The notes beneath the pieces were generated by a model. That model saw only the letters and a list, made by a program, of their open reading frames with translations, was not told the origin of the DNA and did not search any database. Below, piece after piece: positions 1 to 4,689 of a stretch of 6,347 nucleotides of DNA. The DNA is from an uncultured Clostridia bacterium (GTDB lineage: Bacteria; Bacillota; Clostridia; Oscillospirales; Ruminococcaceae), in contig CANCXY010000194.1 of NCBI GenBank assembly GCA_947381875.1, positions 1 through 6,347 of the forward strand, in the 5' to 3' direction. The position numbers and the translations under genes were made by a program. How positions within the stretch are numbered: position 1 is the first letter of the stretch; each line of letters starts with the position of its first letter.

Positions 1-34
1 GATCAGGACACGCCCAATATACAGATACAGGCGC

Positions 35-64
35 AGTATAAACGGAAAAGGGGGTCCCTGTCAA
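35..64 (-). promoter_or_regulatory. Leftward sigma-A-type promoter
   Basis: On the minus strand a perfect TTGACA (-35, positions 64-59) and TATACT (-10, positions 40-35) are separated by 18 bp. An A-rich stretch (A7 on the minus strand, around 86-92) lies upstream of the -35 and could act as an UP-like element. Transcription would leave the window at its left edge, so the driven gene is not visible. Together with the rightward promoter at 104-134 this makes 1-265 a divergent control region. The elements are read directly; activity is inferred. Confidence 0.55.
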
Positions 65-103
65 GCCTGTTTCCCGCAAGTGAAATTTTTTTGTAATTGC
101 CTC

Positions 104-134
104 TTGACTTGAAGTAAACTCCAGATTGTATAAT
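104..134 (+). promoter_or_regulatory. MerR-type promoter with 19-bp spacer and operator dyad
   Basis: TTGACT (104-109) and a perfect TATAAT (129-134) are separated by 19 bp, two more than the sigma-A optimum. Overlong spacers of 19-20 bp are the hallmark of promoters activated by MerR-family proteins, which distort the DNA to realign the two boxes. Inside the spacer is an imperfect dyad, CTTGAAGT (108-115) and ACTCCAGA (118-125), centred on 116-117; 5 of 8 positions are symmetrical. This resembles the CTTGGAGT/ACTCCAAG operators known for this family. The first gene downstream is a MerR-family regulator, so autoregulation is the simplest reading. Confidence 0.75.
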
Positions 135-171
135 GATACAGTGAAGCCACTTGAAAACAAATAAAATTTTG

Positions 172-202
172 ATGTTTCCCCGCCCGGAGGGCAGGGAAAC
201 AT
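172..202 (+). promoter_or_regulatory. Strong stem-loop in the merR leader
   Basis: ATGTTTCCC (172-180) is perfectly complementary to GGGAAACAT (194-202). Inside, after a C/A mismatch, GCCC (182-185) pairs with GGGC (189-192) around a GGA loop. The structure sits between the MerR-type promoter and the regulator's start codon. There is no T-run after it on the plus strand, so it is not a classical terminator for the operon. On the minus strand it is followed by a T-rich but interrupted stretch. It could stabilise the leader, attenuate transcription, or stop leftward read-through. Its role is unknown. Confidence 0.6.
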
Positions 203-265
203 AGAAAGCCTTACTCATTTTCAAATAGTTCCACGATAAAATCAACTATAGAAAACACAAGGACG

Positions 266-661
266 GTGAGCGTTACGACGATCAAAGAGGTCAGCAGCCG
301 GTTCGGGCTGTCCCAGGACGCCCTGCGCTATTATGGACGGATGGGCATGATTCCGCCCGTCACGCGCACAGCCGGGGGCATCCGCATCTATCAGGACGAG
401 GACCTGCGCTGGGTGGAACTGGCGCTGTGCCTGCGCAGCGCGGGGCTGCCGATAGAGGCGATCGCGGAGTATGTGCGGCTCACGCGGCTGGGCGGCGGCA
501 CCATCCCGGAACGGCTGGCACTGCTGGAAAAGCAGCGCGGGACGTTGCAGGAGCAGCAGCGGCGGACCAGCGCAGCCCTGGAACGGTTGGATCACAAGAT
601 CACAGTGTATCAAAACGCCCTGAAAACAGGGGAACTGAATTGGAACAAGGAGGAGATTTGA
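266..661 (+). CDS. MerR-family transcriptional regulator, AdhR-like (carbonyl or redox stress type)
   Basis: Cytoplasmic DNA-binding regulator of 131 residues, the usual size for short MerR proteins. An N-terminal winged helix-turn-helix (about residues 4-70) carries the family signature SRFGLSQDALRYYGRMGMIPP, followed by the wing around GGIRIY (37-42). A long C-terminal coiled coil (about 80-120, rich in Leu, Gln, Glu and Arg) should form the antiparallel dimer. There is no C-terminal metal-binding cysteine cluster, so a metal sensor is unlikely. The only cysteine is C55, in ALCLRSAGL. It falls where Bacillus subtilis AdhR has its conserved reactive cysteine, which responds to aldehydes such as methylglyoxal. 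The GTG start is preceded by AAGGA only 2 nt away, an unusually tight spacing, but no better in-frame start was found. Its stop lies 2 nt before the next ATG, so the two genes form one operon. It probably controls itself and the reductase through the 19-bp-spacer promoter upstream. The inducing molecule is inferred. Confidence 0.85.
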   Translation: MSVTTIKEVSSRFGLSQDALRYYGRMGMIPPVTRTAGGIRIYQDEDLRWVELALCLRSAGLPIEAIAEYVRLTRLGGGTIPERLALLEKQRGTLQEQQRRTSAALERLDHKITVYQNALKTGELNWNKEEI

Positions 662-663
662 GG

Positions 664-1770
664 ATGGAACGCATCAAAAAGAATTTTGGCTTTGGGGCTA
701 TGCGCCTGCCCATGAAGGACGGGGAAGTGGACGTTCCCCAGACCTGCCAGATGGTAGACACCTTTTTAGAGGCTGGCTTTAACTATTTCGATACCGCGCA
801 CGGCTATCTGAACGGCAAGAGCGAACTGGCGCTGCGGGAGTGCCTCACCAGCCGCTACCCCCGCGACCGCTATATCCTTACCGACAAACTGACAAACTTC
901 TTTTTCAAAAAAGAGGAGGATATCCGCCCCTTCTTCCAGAGCCAGTTGGAAGCCTGCGGTGTGGACTACTTCGATTTTTACCTGATGCACGCGCAGGGTG
1001 TGGAGAATTTCGCCTTTTTCAAAAAATGCCGCGCCTATGAGACGGCGCTGGAACTGAAAACGGAAGGAAAAATACGCCATTTCGGCATCTCTTTCCATGA
1101 CCGCGCGGAGGTACTGGAGCAGATATTGACAGAGTACCCGCAGGTAGAAGTGGTGCAGATCCAGTTCAACTATGTGGACTATGACGACCCGGCGGTGGAG
1201 AGCAGAAAGTGCTATGAAGTGTGCCGGAAATTCGGAAAGCCTGTCATTGTGATGGAGCCGGTGAAGGGCGGCAACTTAGTGAACCTGCCGGAGGAGGCCA
1301 TGCAGGCGTTCAAGGCGCTTGGCACTGCCAGCCCCGCGAGCTACGCCATCCGCTTTGCCGCCGGGTTCGAGGGGATGATGATGGTCCTCTCCGGCATGAG
1401 CAGCCTTGCGCAGATGCAGGACAACATCGGCTATATGAAGGACTTCCAGCCCCTAAATGAAAAGGAGCGGGAGGCCGTGGATCGGGTGCGGGAAATTTTC
1501 CATTCCATGCGCCTCATCCCCTGTACAGCCTGCCGGTACTGTGTGGCGGGCTGCCCGAAGAAAATTTCCATCCCCGACCTGTTCGCCGTGATGAATACAA
1601 AAATGATCTATCACGACTGGAACGCGGACTATTACTATAACCAGGTACATACGAAGCAGGGCGGCAAAGCTGGCGACTGCATCCAGTGCGGCAAATGCGA
1701 AAAAGCCTGCCCGCAGCACCTGCCTGTCCGGGAGCTGCTAAAGGATGTGGCGAAGGAGTTTGAAAAATAA
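664..1770 (+). CDS. Aldo/keto reductase with C-terminal double [4Fe-4S] ferredoxin-like domain
   Basis: Predicted cytoplasmic oxidoreductase of 368 residues, of the aldo/keto reductase type fused to a ferredoxin domain (COG1453-like). The barrel (about residues 1-270) starts with FGFGAMRLP and keeps the full catalytic tetrad: D43 and Y48 in FDTAHGY, K75 in TDKL, H109 in LMHAQ. GISFHD (141-146) and VMEPVKGG (196-203) are also typical of the family. The C-terminal part has two CxxCxxCxxxCP motifs, C287-C297 and C339-C349, each able to hold a [4Fe-4S] cluster. NAD(P)H-linked carbonyl reduction is the family's chemistry; the clusters suggest electron exchange with ferredoxin-like partners or a structural role. 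The substrate cannot be told. The ATG at 664 is chosen because AAGGAGG (647-653) lies 10 nt upstream and the barrel begins there; the longer in-frame opening merely overlaps merR. Co-transcription with a carbonyl-sensing type regulator suggests aldehyde or methylglyoxal detoxification (inference). Confidence 0.9.
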   Translation: MERIKKNFGFGAMRLPMKDGEVDVPQTCQMVDTFLEAGFNYFDTAHGYLNGKSELALRECLTSRYPRDRYILTDKLTNFFFKKEEDIRPFFQSQLEACGVDYFDFYLMHAQGVENFAFFKKCRAYETALELKTEGKIRHFGISFHDRAEVLEQILTEYPQVEVVQIQFNYVDYDDPAVESRKCYEVCRKFGKPVIVMEPVKGGNLVNLPEEAMQAFKALGTASPASYAIRFAAGFEGMMMVLSGMSSLAQMQDNIGYMKDFQPLNEKEREAVDRVREIFHSMRLIPCTACRYCVAGCPKKISIPDLFAVMNTKMIYHDWNADYYYNQVHTKQGGKAGDCIQCGKCEKACPQHLPVRELLKDVAKEFEK

Positions 1771-1785
1771 CGGGGGTTGTTTCCA

Positions 1786-1996
1786 ATGCAGAAAAGGAAG
1801 CTCGGCAATTTGACAGTATCGGAGATCGGCATGGGATGTCTGGGGGCTTTCCCACGGGTACGGCAAGCTCCCAGAGCCGGAATATTCCATAGAGGCGATC
1901 CAGAAAGCGCATATGTTCGGCTGTACCTTTTTTGATACTGCCGAGGTGTACGGGCACCGGGGCAATATAGAATCTATGGGGCGGCGGTGGCGATGA
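1786..1996 (+). pseudogene. Second aldo/keto reductase, frameshifted and truncated
   Basis: Starts 15 nt after the intact reductase, with only a weak G5 ribosome site (1772-1776). The first frame reads MQKRKLGNLTVSEIGMGCLG, a classic start of the plain aldo/keto reductase family and different from the neighbour. The frame then breaks in a G-run (1842-1846). If one of the five Gs is ignored, the protein continues LSHGYGKLPEPE, then IEAIQKAHMFG and FFDTAEVYG, keeping the catalytic Asp and Tyr. It ends after HRGNIESM in an unrelated tail and a stop at 1994-1996. The catalytic Lys and His and about three quarters of the roughly 320-residue barrel are absent, so even with the frame restored it could not be active. 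At least two lesions are needed (a +1 in the G-run and a large 3' deletion). The G-run indel alone could be a sequencing error; the deletion could not easily be one. Confidence 0.8.
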
Positions 1997-2031
1997 AGCG
2001 GGCCGACAGGGATGTCCGGCAGTGGATGTAA
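1984..2031 (+). other. Short open tail after the deletion junction, origin unknown
   Basis: In the original frame of the broken reductase, positions 1984-2031 read AVAMKRADRDVRQWM and end in TAA, followed at once by a second in-frame TAA. This could be the C-terminal remnant of the deleted gene or of another gene joined by the deletion. I do not recognise it, and it is too short to assign. Confidence 0.25.
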
Positions 2032-2032
2032 T

Positions 2033-2079
2033 AAAAAAGCTGATGGGCGGGAAAGCATAGAAGCAGCTTTCCCGCCCAT
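2033..2079 (-). terminator. Rho-independent terminator for the GH13 gene
   Basis: A perfect 14-bp stem, ATGGGCGGGAAAGC (2043-2056) with GCTTTCCCGCCCAT (2066-2079), closes a 9-nt loop. On the minus strand it is followed after four bases by T6 (A6 at 2033-2038), so it should end leftward transcription from the glycosidase gene, whose stop is about 93 bp away. On the plus strand the stem is followed by a mixed sequence with only a late TTTT, so it may stop the reductase operon less efficiently. The 93 bp between this hairpin and the gene hold no ORF that I can support. Confidence 0.8.
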
Positions 2080-2172
2080 TCCCAGCATTTTCCGGTGGCG
2101 TCTCGTGTCAGCGTTAGCGGAACATATGACATATGCGCATTGGCTCGCCCAATCAGGTTCCCGGCGGGGCTT

Positions 2173-3729
2173 TTATCCCCGCTGTGCCAGCACCGCGAAC
2201 GACTGCGCGCCCAATTCCACGCGGCCTTTTTCCGGCGCACCTGTACAGGAGCCGATCGCATACAGGATATGCCCCGCGTCCGGCGCGTCAAAGGAATAGG
2301 GGGACAGCCCCGGATTGACGGCGACCAGAAGCGAGCCGCGCCGGTAGACGAACAGGCGGCTGTCGGCTTTGGCTTCGTAGATCTCAAACGGTGCGCTGGC
2401 GCTGAGGTCGTCATACTTATGGCGCAGCGCCAGCAGGGCGCGGACGGTATTCAGCAGGGAAGCGGGGTCGTTGTCCTGCCCGGCCACGGTGGGGGCGTTC
2501 GGCGCGGGGTCTACGGGCAGATACAGCGCCGAAGGGTCCCCGGCGGAGAAGCCCAGGTTTTCACCCGGCTGCCACTGCATCGGCGTGCGGCTGCCCGTGC
2601 GCGTGTAGCCGCCCTCTTTGGTCGGTACGTCCAAATACCGCATGCCGATCTCATCCCCATAATAGAGGTAGGGCGCGCCGGGCATCGTGAACAGGAAGGC
2701 ATAGGCCAGCTTCAGTTCTTCGGGCGACAGGTTGAAGCGCGGGCGCGTGGTGTCATGGTTGCAGGTGAGCAGGCAGAACAGCCCGCCCGCTTTCAGCGCC
2801 GCGCGGTATTTCGGCATGTAGTCCGCCAGGAAGGGGACGATGGAGGTGTGGGAGGTGCTTTTGAAATAGCTGTTGTCCGCGCCGTCCGCGTCCCCGTAAT
2901 CGCGCATCAGGCTTGTATAGCCGTTGCCGCTCCAGCTCAGATAGAAATCCATGTGGAAGCCCGCCGCAAGGGAAAATTCCGGCTGACCCCACTCGGAGAC
3001 GAGGGCGGCCTCCGGGTACTCGCGGTCCAGCATGGCGCGCACGTCCCGCCAGATGGCGCTGGTGCCGCTGAAATGCTTGTCATCCGCCTTTACAAGGCTG
3101 CCCGCCATATCGACGCGGAAGCCGTCGCAGCCCATATCCAGCCAGAAGCGCATCACGTCCTTCATGGCCTCGCGGGTGGCGATGCAGGCGGGGTGGTCGA
3201 CGGGGAGCTGCCAGGGCTGTGTCACATGCCAGAAACCGTAGTTGAGCGCGGGCTGGCATTTGAAGAAATTCAGCGCATACATGGCCTCGCGCTCGCTCTC
3301 TCCGCCGATGCCCGGCAGGGGGGCGGTGCGCTCGTACCAGTGGTTCGTCCAGATATAGCGGCTGGCATATTCGCCCTGCGCGGATCTGCTGCTCTCCACG
3401 AACCACGGGTGCTCCTCGGAGGTGTGGCCGGGCACGAGGTCGAGCAGGATGCGCATGCCGCGCCGGTGGGCCTCGGCGAAGCAGCGGGCCAGGTCCTCGT
3501 TCGTGCCGTAGCGCGGGGCGACCTTTTTGTAGTCGCGCACGTCGTAGCCCGCGTCCTTGAAGGGGGAGTCGAAGCAGGGGTTCAGCCAGATGGCGTTGCA
3601 GCCAAGGCCCTGGATGTAGTCCAACTTTTCGATGACGCCGGGGATGTCGCCGATGCCGTCGGCATTTGTATCGCAGAAGCTCTGGGGATAGATCTCGTAG
3701 AATACAGCATCATTCAGCCACTGGGGCAT
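2173..3729 (-). CDS. GH13 alpha-glucosidase / alpha-amylase-family glycosidase
   Basis: Cytoplasmic retaining glycoside hydrolase of 518 residues with no signal peptide; it probably cleaves short imported alpha-glucans or disaccharides. Domain order is the (beta/alpha)8 barrel with an inserted B domain (about 1-400) and a C-terminal beta domain (about 430-518). GH13 landmarks: AVFYEIYPQSF (8-18); a Ca-site-like D20-x-N22-x-D24-x-I26-x-D28; region I DLVPGH (97-102); region II GFRVD with nucleophile D207; region III SEWGQPE with acid/base E246; region IV NHD with D326; and APYLYYGDEIGMR. Region I has Gly101 where most GH13 enzymes have Asn. The isoleucine-type Ca site and YGDEIG recall oligo-1,6-glucosidases and related exo-enzymes, but the exact bond specificity cannot be read. 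The start at 3729 is fixed by AAGGAGG (3745-3739) 9 nt upstream; the ATG at 3813 lies inside the promoter -10 and cannot be used. No transporter or regulator of sugar use lies beside it, so it appears monocistronic. Confidence 0.9.
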   Translation of the reverse strand: MPQWLNDAVFYEIYPQSFCDTNADGIGDIPGVIEKLDYIQGLGCNAIWLNPCFDSPFKDAGYDVRDYKKVAPRYGTNEDLARCFAEAHRRGMRILLDLVPGHTSEEHPWFVESSRSAQGEYASRYIWTNHWYERTAPLPGIGGESEREAMYALNFFKCQPALNYGFWHVTQPWQLPVDHPACIATREAMKDVMRFWLDMGCDGFRVDMAGSLVKADDKHFSGTSAIWRDVRAMLDREYPEAALVSEWGQPEFSLAAGFHMDFYLSWSGNGYTSLMRDYGDADGADNSYFKSTSHTSIVPFLADYMPKYRAALKAGGLFCLLTCNHDTTRPRFNLSPEELKLAYAFLFTMPGAPYLYYGDEIGMRYLDVPTKEGGYTRTGSRTPMQWQPGENLGFSAGDPSALYLPVDPAPNAPTVAGQDNDPASLLNTVRALLALRHKYDDLSASAPFEIYEAKADSRLFVYRRGSLLVAVNPGLSPYSFDAPDAGHILYAIGSCTGAPEKGRVELGAQSFAVLAQRG

Positions 3730-3738
3730 GGGAAACGG

Positions 3739-3745
3739 CCTCCTT
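3739..3745 (-). promoter_or_regulatory. Ribosome binding site deciding the GH13 start
   Basis: AAGGAGG on the minus strand, 9 nt before the ATG at 3729. A near-perfect Shine-Dalgarno at ideal spacing selects the MPQWLNDA start over the 28-residue longer reading, whose extra residues look unrelated to GH13. Confidence 0.85.
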
Positions 3746-3808
3746 TTTTTCGTGGTAAGTTTCTGACAGCGCGGGCGGGTCTGCGCCGCTGTGCGCCTGA
3801 TTTCCCCC

Positions 3809-3836
3809 ATCATACCATATTTTTTGTGCTTTGCAA
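3809..3836 (-). promoter_or_regulatory. Extended -10 promoter of the GH13 gene
   Basis: On the minus strand TTGCAA (-35, 3836-3831), a 16-bp spacer and TATGAT (-10, 3814-3809) preceded by TGG form an extended -10 promoter. Transcription would start near 3802, giving a leader of about 70 nt that contains the ribosome site. No clear catabolite-repression operator was seen around it. Confidence 0.7.
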
Positions 3837-3877
3837 GGGCGGACGGGAAAAATTCTTGGCGAATTTGAAAAAAACAG

Positions 3878-3906
3878 TTGCAATCGGGGGATTTGTTTGG
3901 TATAAT
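3878..3906 (+). promoter_or_regulatory. Promoter of the tRNA-Val gene
   Basis: TTGCAA (3878-3883), a 17-bp spacer and perfect TATAAT (3901-3906) with an extended TGG just upstream. The A-rich run at 3867-3874 lies just upstream of the -35, as in strong stable-RNA promoters. The tRNA begins 40 nt downstream of the -10. It is divergent from the glycosidase promoter and shares its -35 word. Confidence 0.85.
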
Positions 3907-3946
3907 AAATATCGTTCCAGCGATGGACGGCTTCAGGGAAGGATAT

Positions 3947-4022
3947 GGACAGTTAGCTCAGCTGGTAGAGCACCTGCTTGACGTGCAGGGGGTCAGGGGT
4001 TCGAGTCCCTTACTGTCCACCA
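3947..4022 (+). tRNA. tRNA-Val (anticodon GAC)
   Basis: A complete 76-nt cloverleaf. Acceptor GGACAGT (3947-3953) pairs perfectly with ACTGTCC (4012-4018), followed by discriminator A and an encoded CCA (4020-4022). The D stem is GCTC/GAGC, the anticodon stem CCTGC/GCAGG, and the loop TTGACGT places GAC at 3980-3982, reading valine codons GUC and GUU. The T arm is AGGGG-TTCGAGT-CCCTT with one G-U pair. The gene stands alone with its own promoter and terminator. Confidence 0.97.
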
Positions 4023-4026
4023 TAGT

Positions 4027-4069
4027 CTGTCTAAAAACAACGAAAGATGTTGTTATAGGCAGATTTTTT
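4027..4069 (+). terminator. Rho-independent terminator of tRNA-Val
   Basis: An imperfect stem begins 4 nt after the tRNA: CTGTCTA pairs with TAGGCAG (one T-G wobble), then after a small internal asymmetry AACAAC (4036-4041) pairs with GTTGTT. It is followed by A and T6 (4064-4069). Position and T-run fit an intrinsic terminator. Confidence 0.85.
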
Positions 4070-4080
4070 ATGCCTTGAAA

Positions 4081-4108
4081 AAGAGAAAAAGCCCGCGAAA
4101 ATGCGGAC
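4081..4108 (-). terminator. Probable minus-strand terminator after the transposase remnant
   Basis: Read on the minus strand, GTCCGC (4108-4103) pairs with GCGGGC (4096-4091, one T-G wobble) around a 6-nt loop, followed by TTTTTCTCTTTTT. The stem is short but the T-tract is strong. It would stop leftward transcripts from the IS remnant or prophage before they run into the tRNA gene from the opposite side. The surrounding 4071-4140 stretch is extremely A-rich on the plus strand and has no coding potential. Confidence 0.6.
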
Positions 4109-4153
4109 AAAAAAGAAAAAACATCAGAAAAAAGAACCAAAAAGCCCCCGAAT

Positions 4154-4534
4154 TCAGGCTGGATTTCCCATCAAATTCCCCTTTTCCTTAAAAAAGGGCG
4201 CACGTATCCCCTTGAATTTCTGCATCAGTTTTTCAACATCCCCGCAAAGTGATATGGCGCGGCGGATATTGTAACTGAGGAACGCAAGGCAGACCTCGGC
4301 GGTGACTTTCGCTTTGCCCCGGCACAGGAACCAGGAAGCGCCGTCATAGTGTTTGACCGTACCGAAAGGATGCTCGCTGACGTGCATCCTTTTTCTTTGT
4401 TTTTCGATATCTTTTTGAATGGTGATGAGGACAAAGGCCGGCTTTTTTGGTACGCGGTCGAACGCGTGGTAATGGTCGGGCTGGACGGCGTCGGAGGGGA
4501 TTTGCTGGAGGGGGCGGTCGGTCGTGCCGTACAT
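4154..4534 (-). pseudogene. C-terminal fragment of an IS1182-like transposase
   Basis: The 126-residue frame ends in a recognisable transposase C-terminus: SEHPFGTVKHYDGASWFL, then GKAKVTAEVCLAFLSYNIRRAI. HPFGT(I/V)K followed by a GK-x-K-V-x-E segment and a YN-x-RR helix is characteristic of IS1182-type DDE transposases (DDE_Tnp_1_6), where it holds the last catalytic acid, here the E of SEHPFG. The family is about 450-550 residues long, so the N-terminal three quarters, including the first two catalytic acids, is missing. The first 45 or so residues do not look like the usual zinc-finger-like segment of this family, which suggests a join or an older frameshift. The frame stays open upstream to a TAG at 4601-4603, so the ATG at 4534 need not be a real start, and it has no good ribosome site. 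No terminal inverted repeats could be paired. It is a dead relic between tRNA-Val and the prophage end. Confidence 0.75.
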
Positions 4535-4601
4535 GCGTACAGGGACATAGACGGTCTCTATAGATAAAGTAATACGCCATAAAAAATCGGGGCTTTCAAC
4601 C

Positions 4602-4626
4602 TATTGAACCCGTTGGAAGTTCAATA
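4602..4626. repeat. 8-bp inverted repeat between IS remnant and endolysin
   Basis: TATTGAAC (4602-4609) and GTTCAATA (4619-4626) are perfectly complementary around a 9-nt loop. There is no T-run on either side, so it is not an obvious terminator. It lies in the 90-bp gap that separates the transposase relic from the phage gene and may be part of an IS end or a regulatory site. Confidence 0.45.
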
Positions 4627-4653
4627 TTCAGGGGCTTCACCGGGCCATTACAT

Positions 4654-4689
4654 TTCCCACTATTAGTAACAAACTAATAACACGGGGAA
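4654..4689. repeat. Compound inverted repeat abutting the endolysin stop codon
   Basis: The inner arms TATTAGT (4661-4667) and ACTAATA (4673-4679) are perfect and flank AACAA. The outer arms TTCCC (4654-4658) and GGGAA (4685-4689) extend the symmetry across a small asymmetric gap. The repeat ends exactly where the endolysin stop codon begins (4690). No T-run follows on the minus strand. Short inverted arms around a 5-8-bp centre are also the shape of tyrosine-recombinase core sites, so this is a candidate for the prophage end, but it could simply be a 3'-end hairpin. Confidence 0.5.

Noticed and set aside
3..245. 80-residue minus-strand open frame in the control region
   Set aside because: It runs through both promoters and the leader hairpin, has no ribosome site, and shows no recognisable motif.
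427..663. N-terminal extension of the Fe-S reductase within merR
   Set aside because: It overlaps merR out of frame, its residues are low-complexity, and a strong ribosome site precedes the ATG at 664.
1514..1957. Minus-strand open frames opposite the reductases
   Set aside because: They are shadows of the reductase genes; their Ser/Arg/Pro-rich translations match no family.
2139..2153. Small hairpin ATTGG/CCAAT downstream of the glycosidase stop
   Set aside because: A 5-bp stem with no T-run; the 14-bp hairpin further on is the credible terminator.
3730..3813. Upstream ATG of the glycosidase adding 28 residues
   Set aside because: That ATG overlaps the promoter -10, and the extra residues are not GH13-like; the AAGGAGG site belongs to the ATG at 3729.
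2095..3981. 628-residue plus-strand open frame opposite the glycosidase
   Set aside because: It is antisense to a GH13 gene with all its motifs and arises from GC-rich codon use; its own translation is Ala/Gly/Val/Arg-rich with no recognisable domain, and it runs into the tRNA.
3947..4022. tRNA-Val as the prophage attachment site
   Set aside because: The tRNA is intact, but no copy of its 3' end was seen near 4600-4690, and the IS relic and two terminators lie in between.
4349..4567. 72-residue plus-strand frame opposite the transposase relic
   Set aside because: It is antisense to the recognised transposase C-terminus, with no ribosome site or motif.
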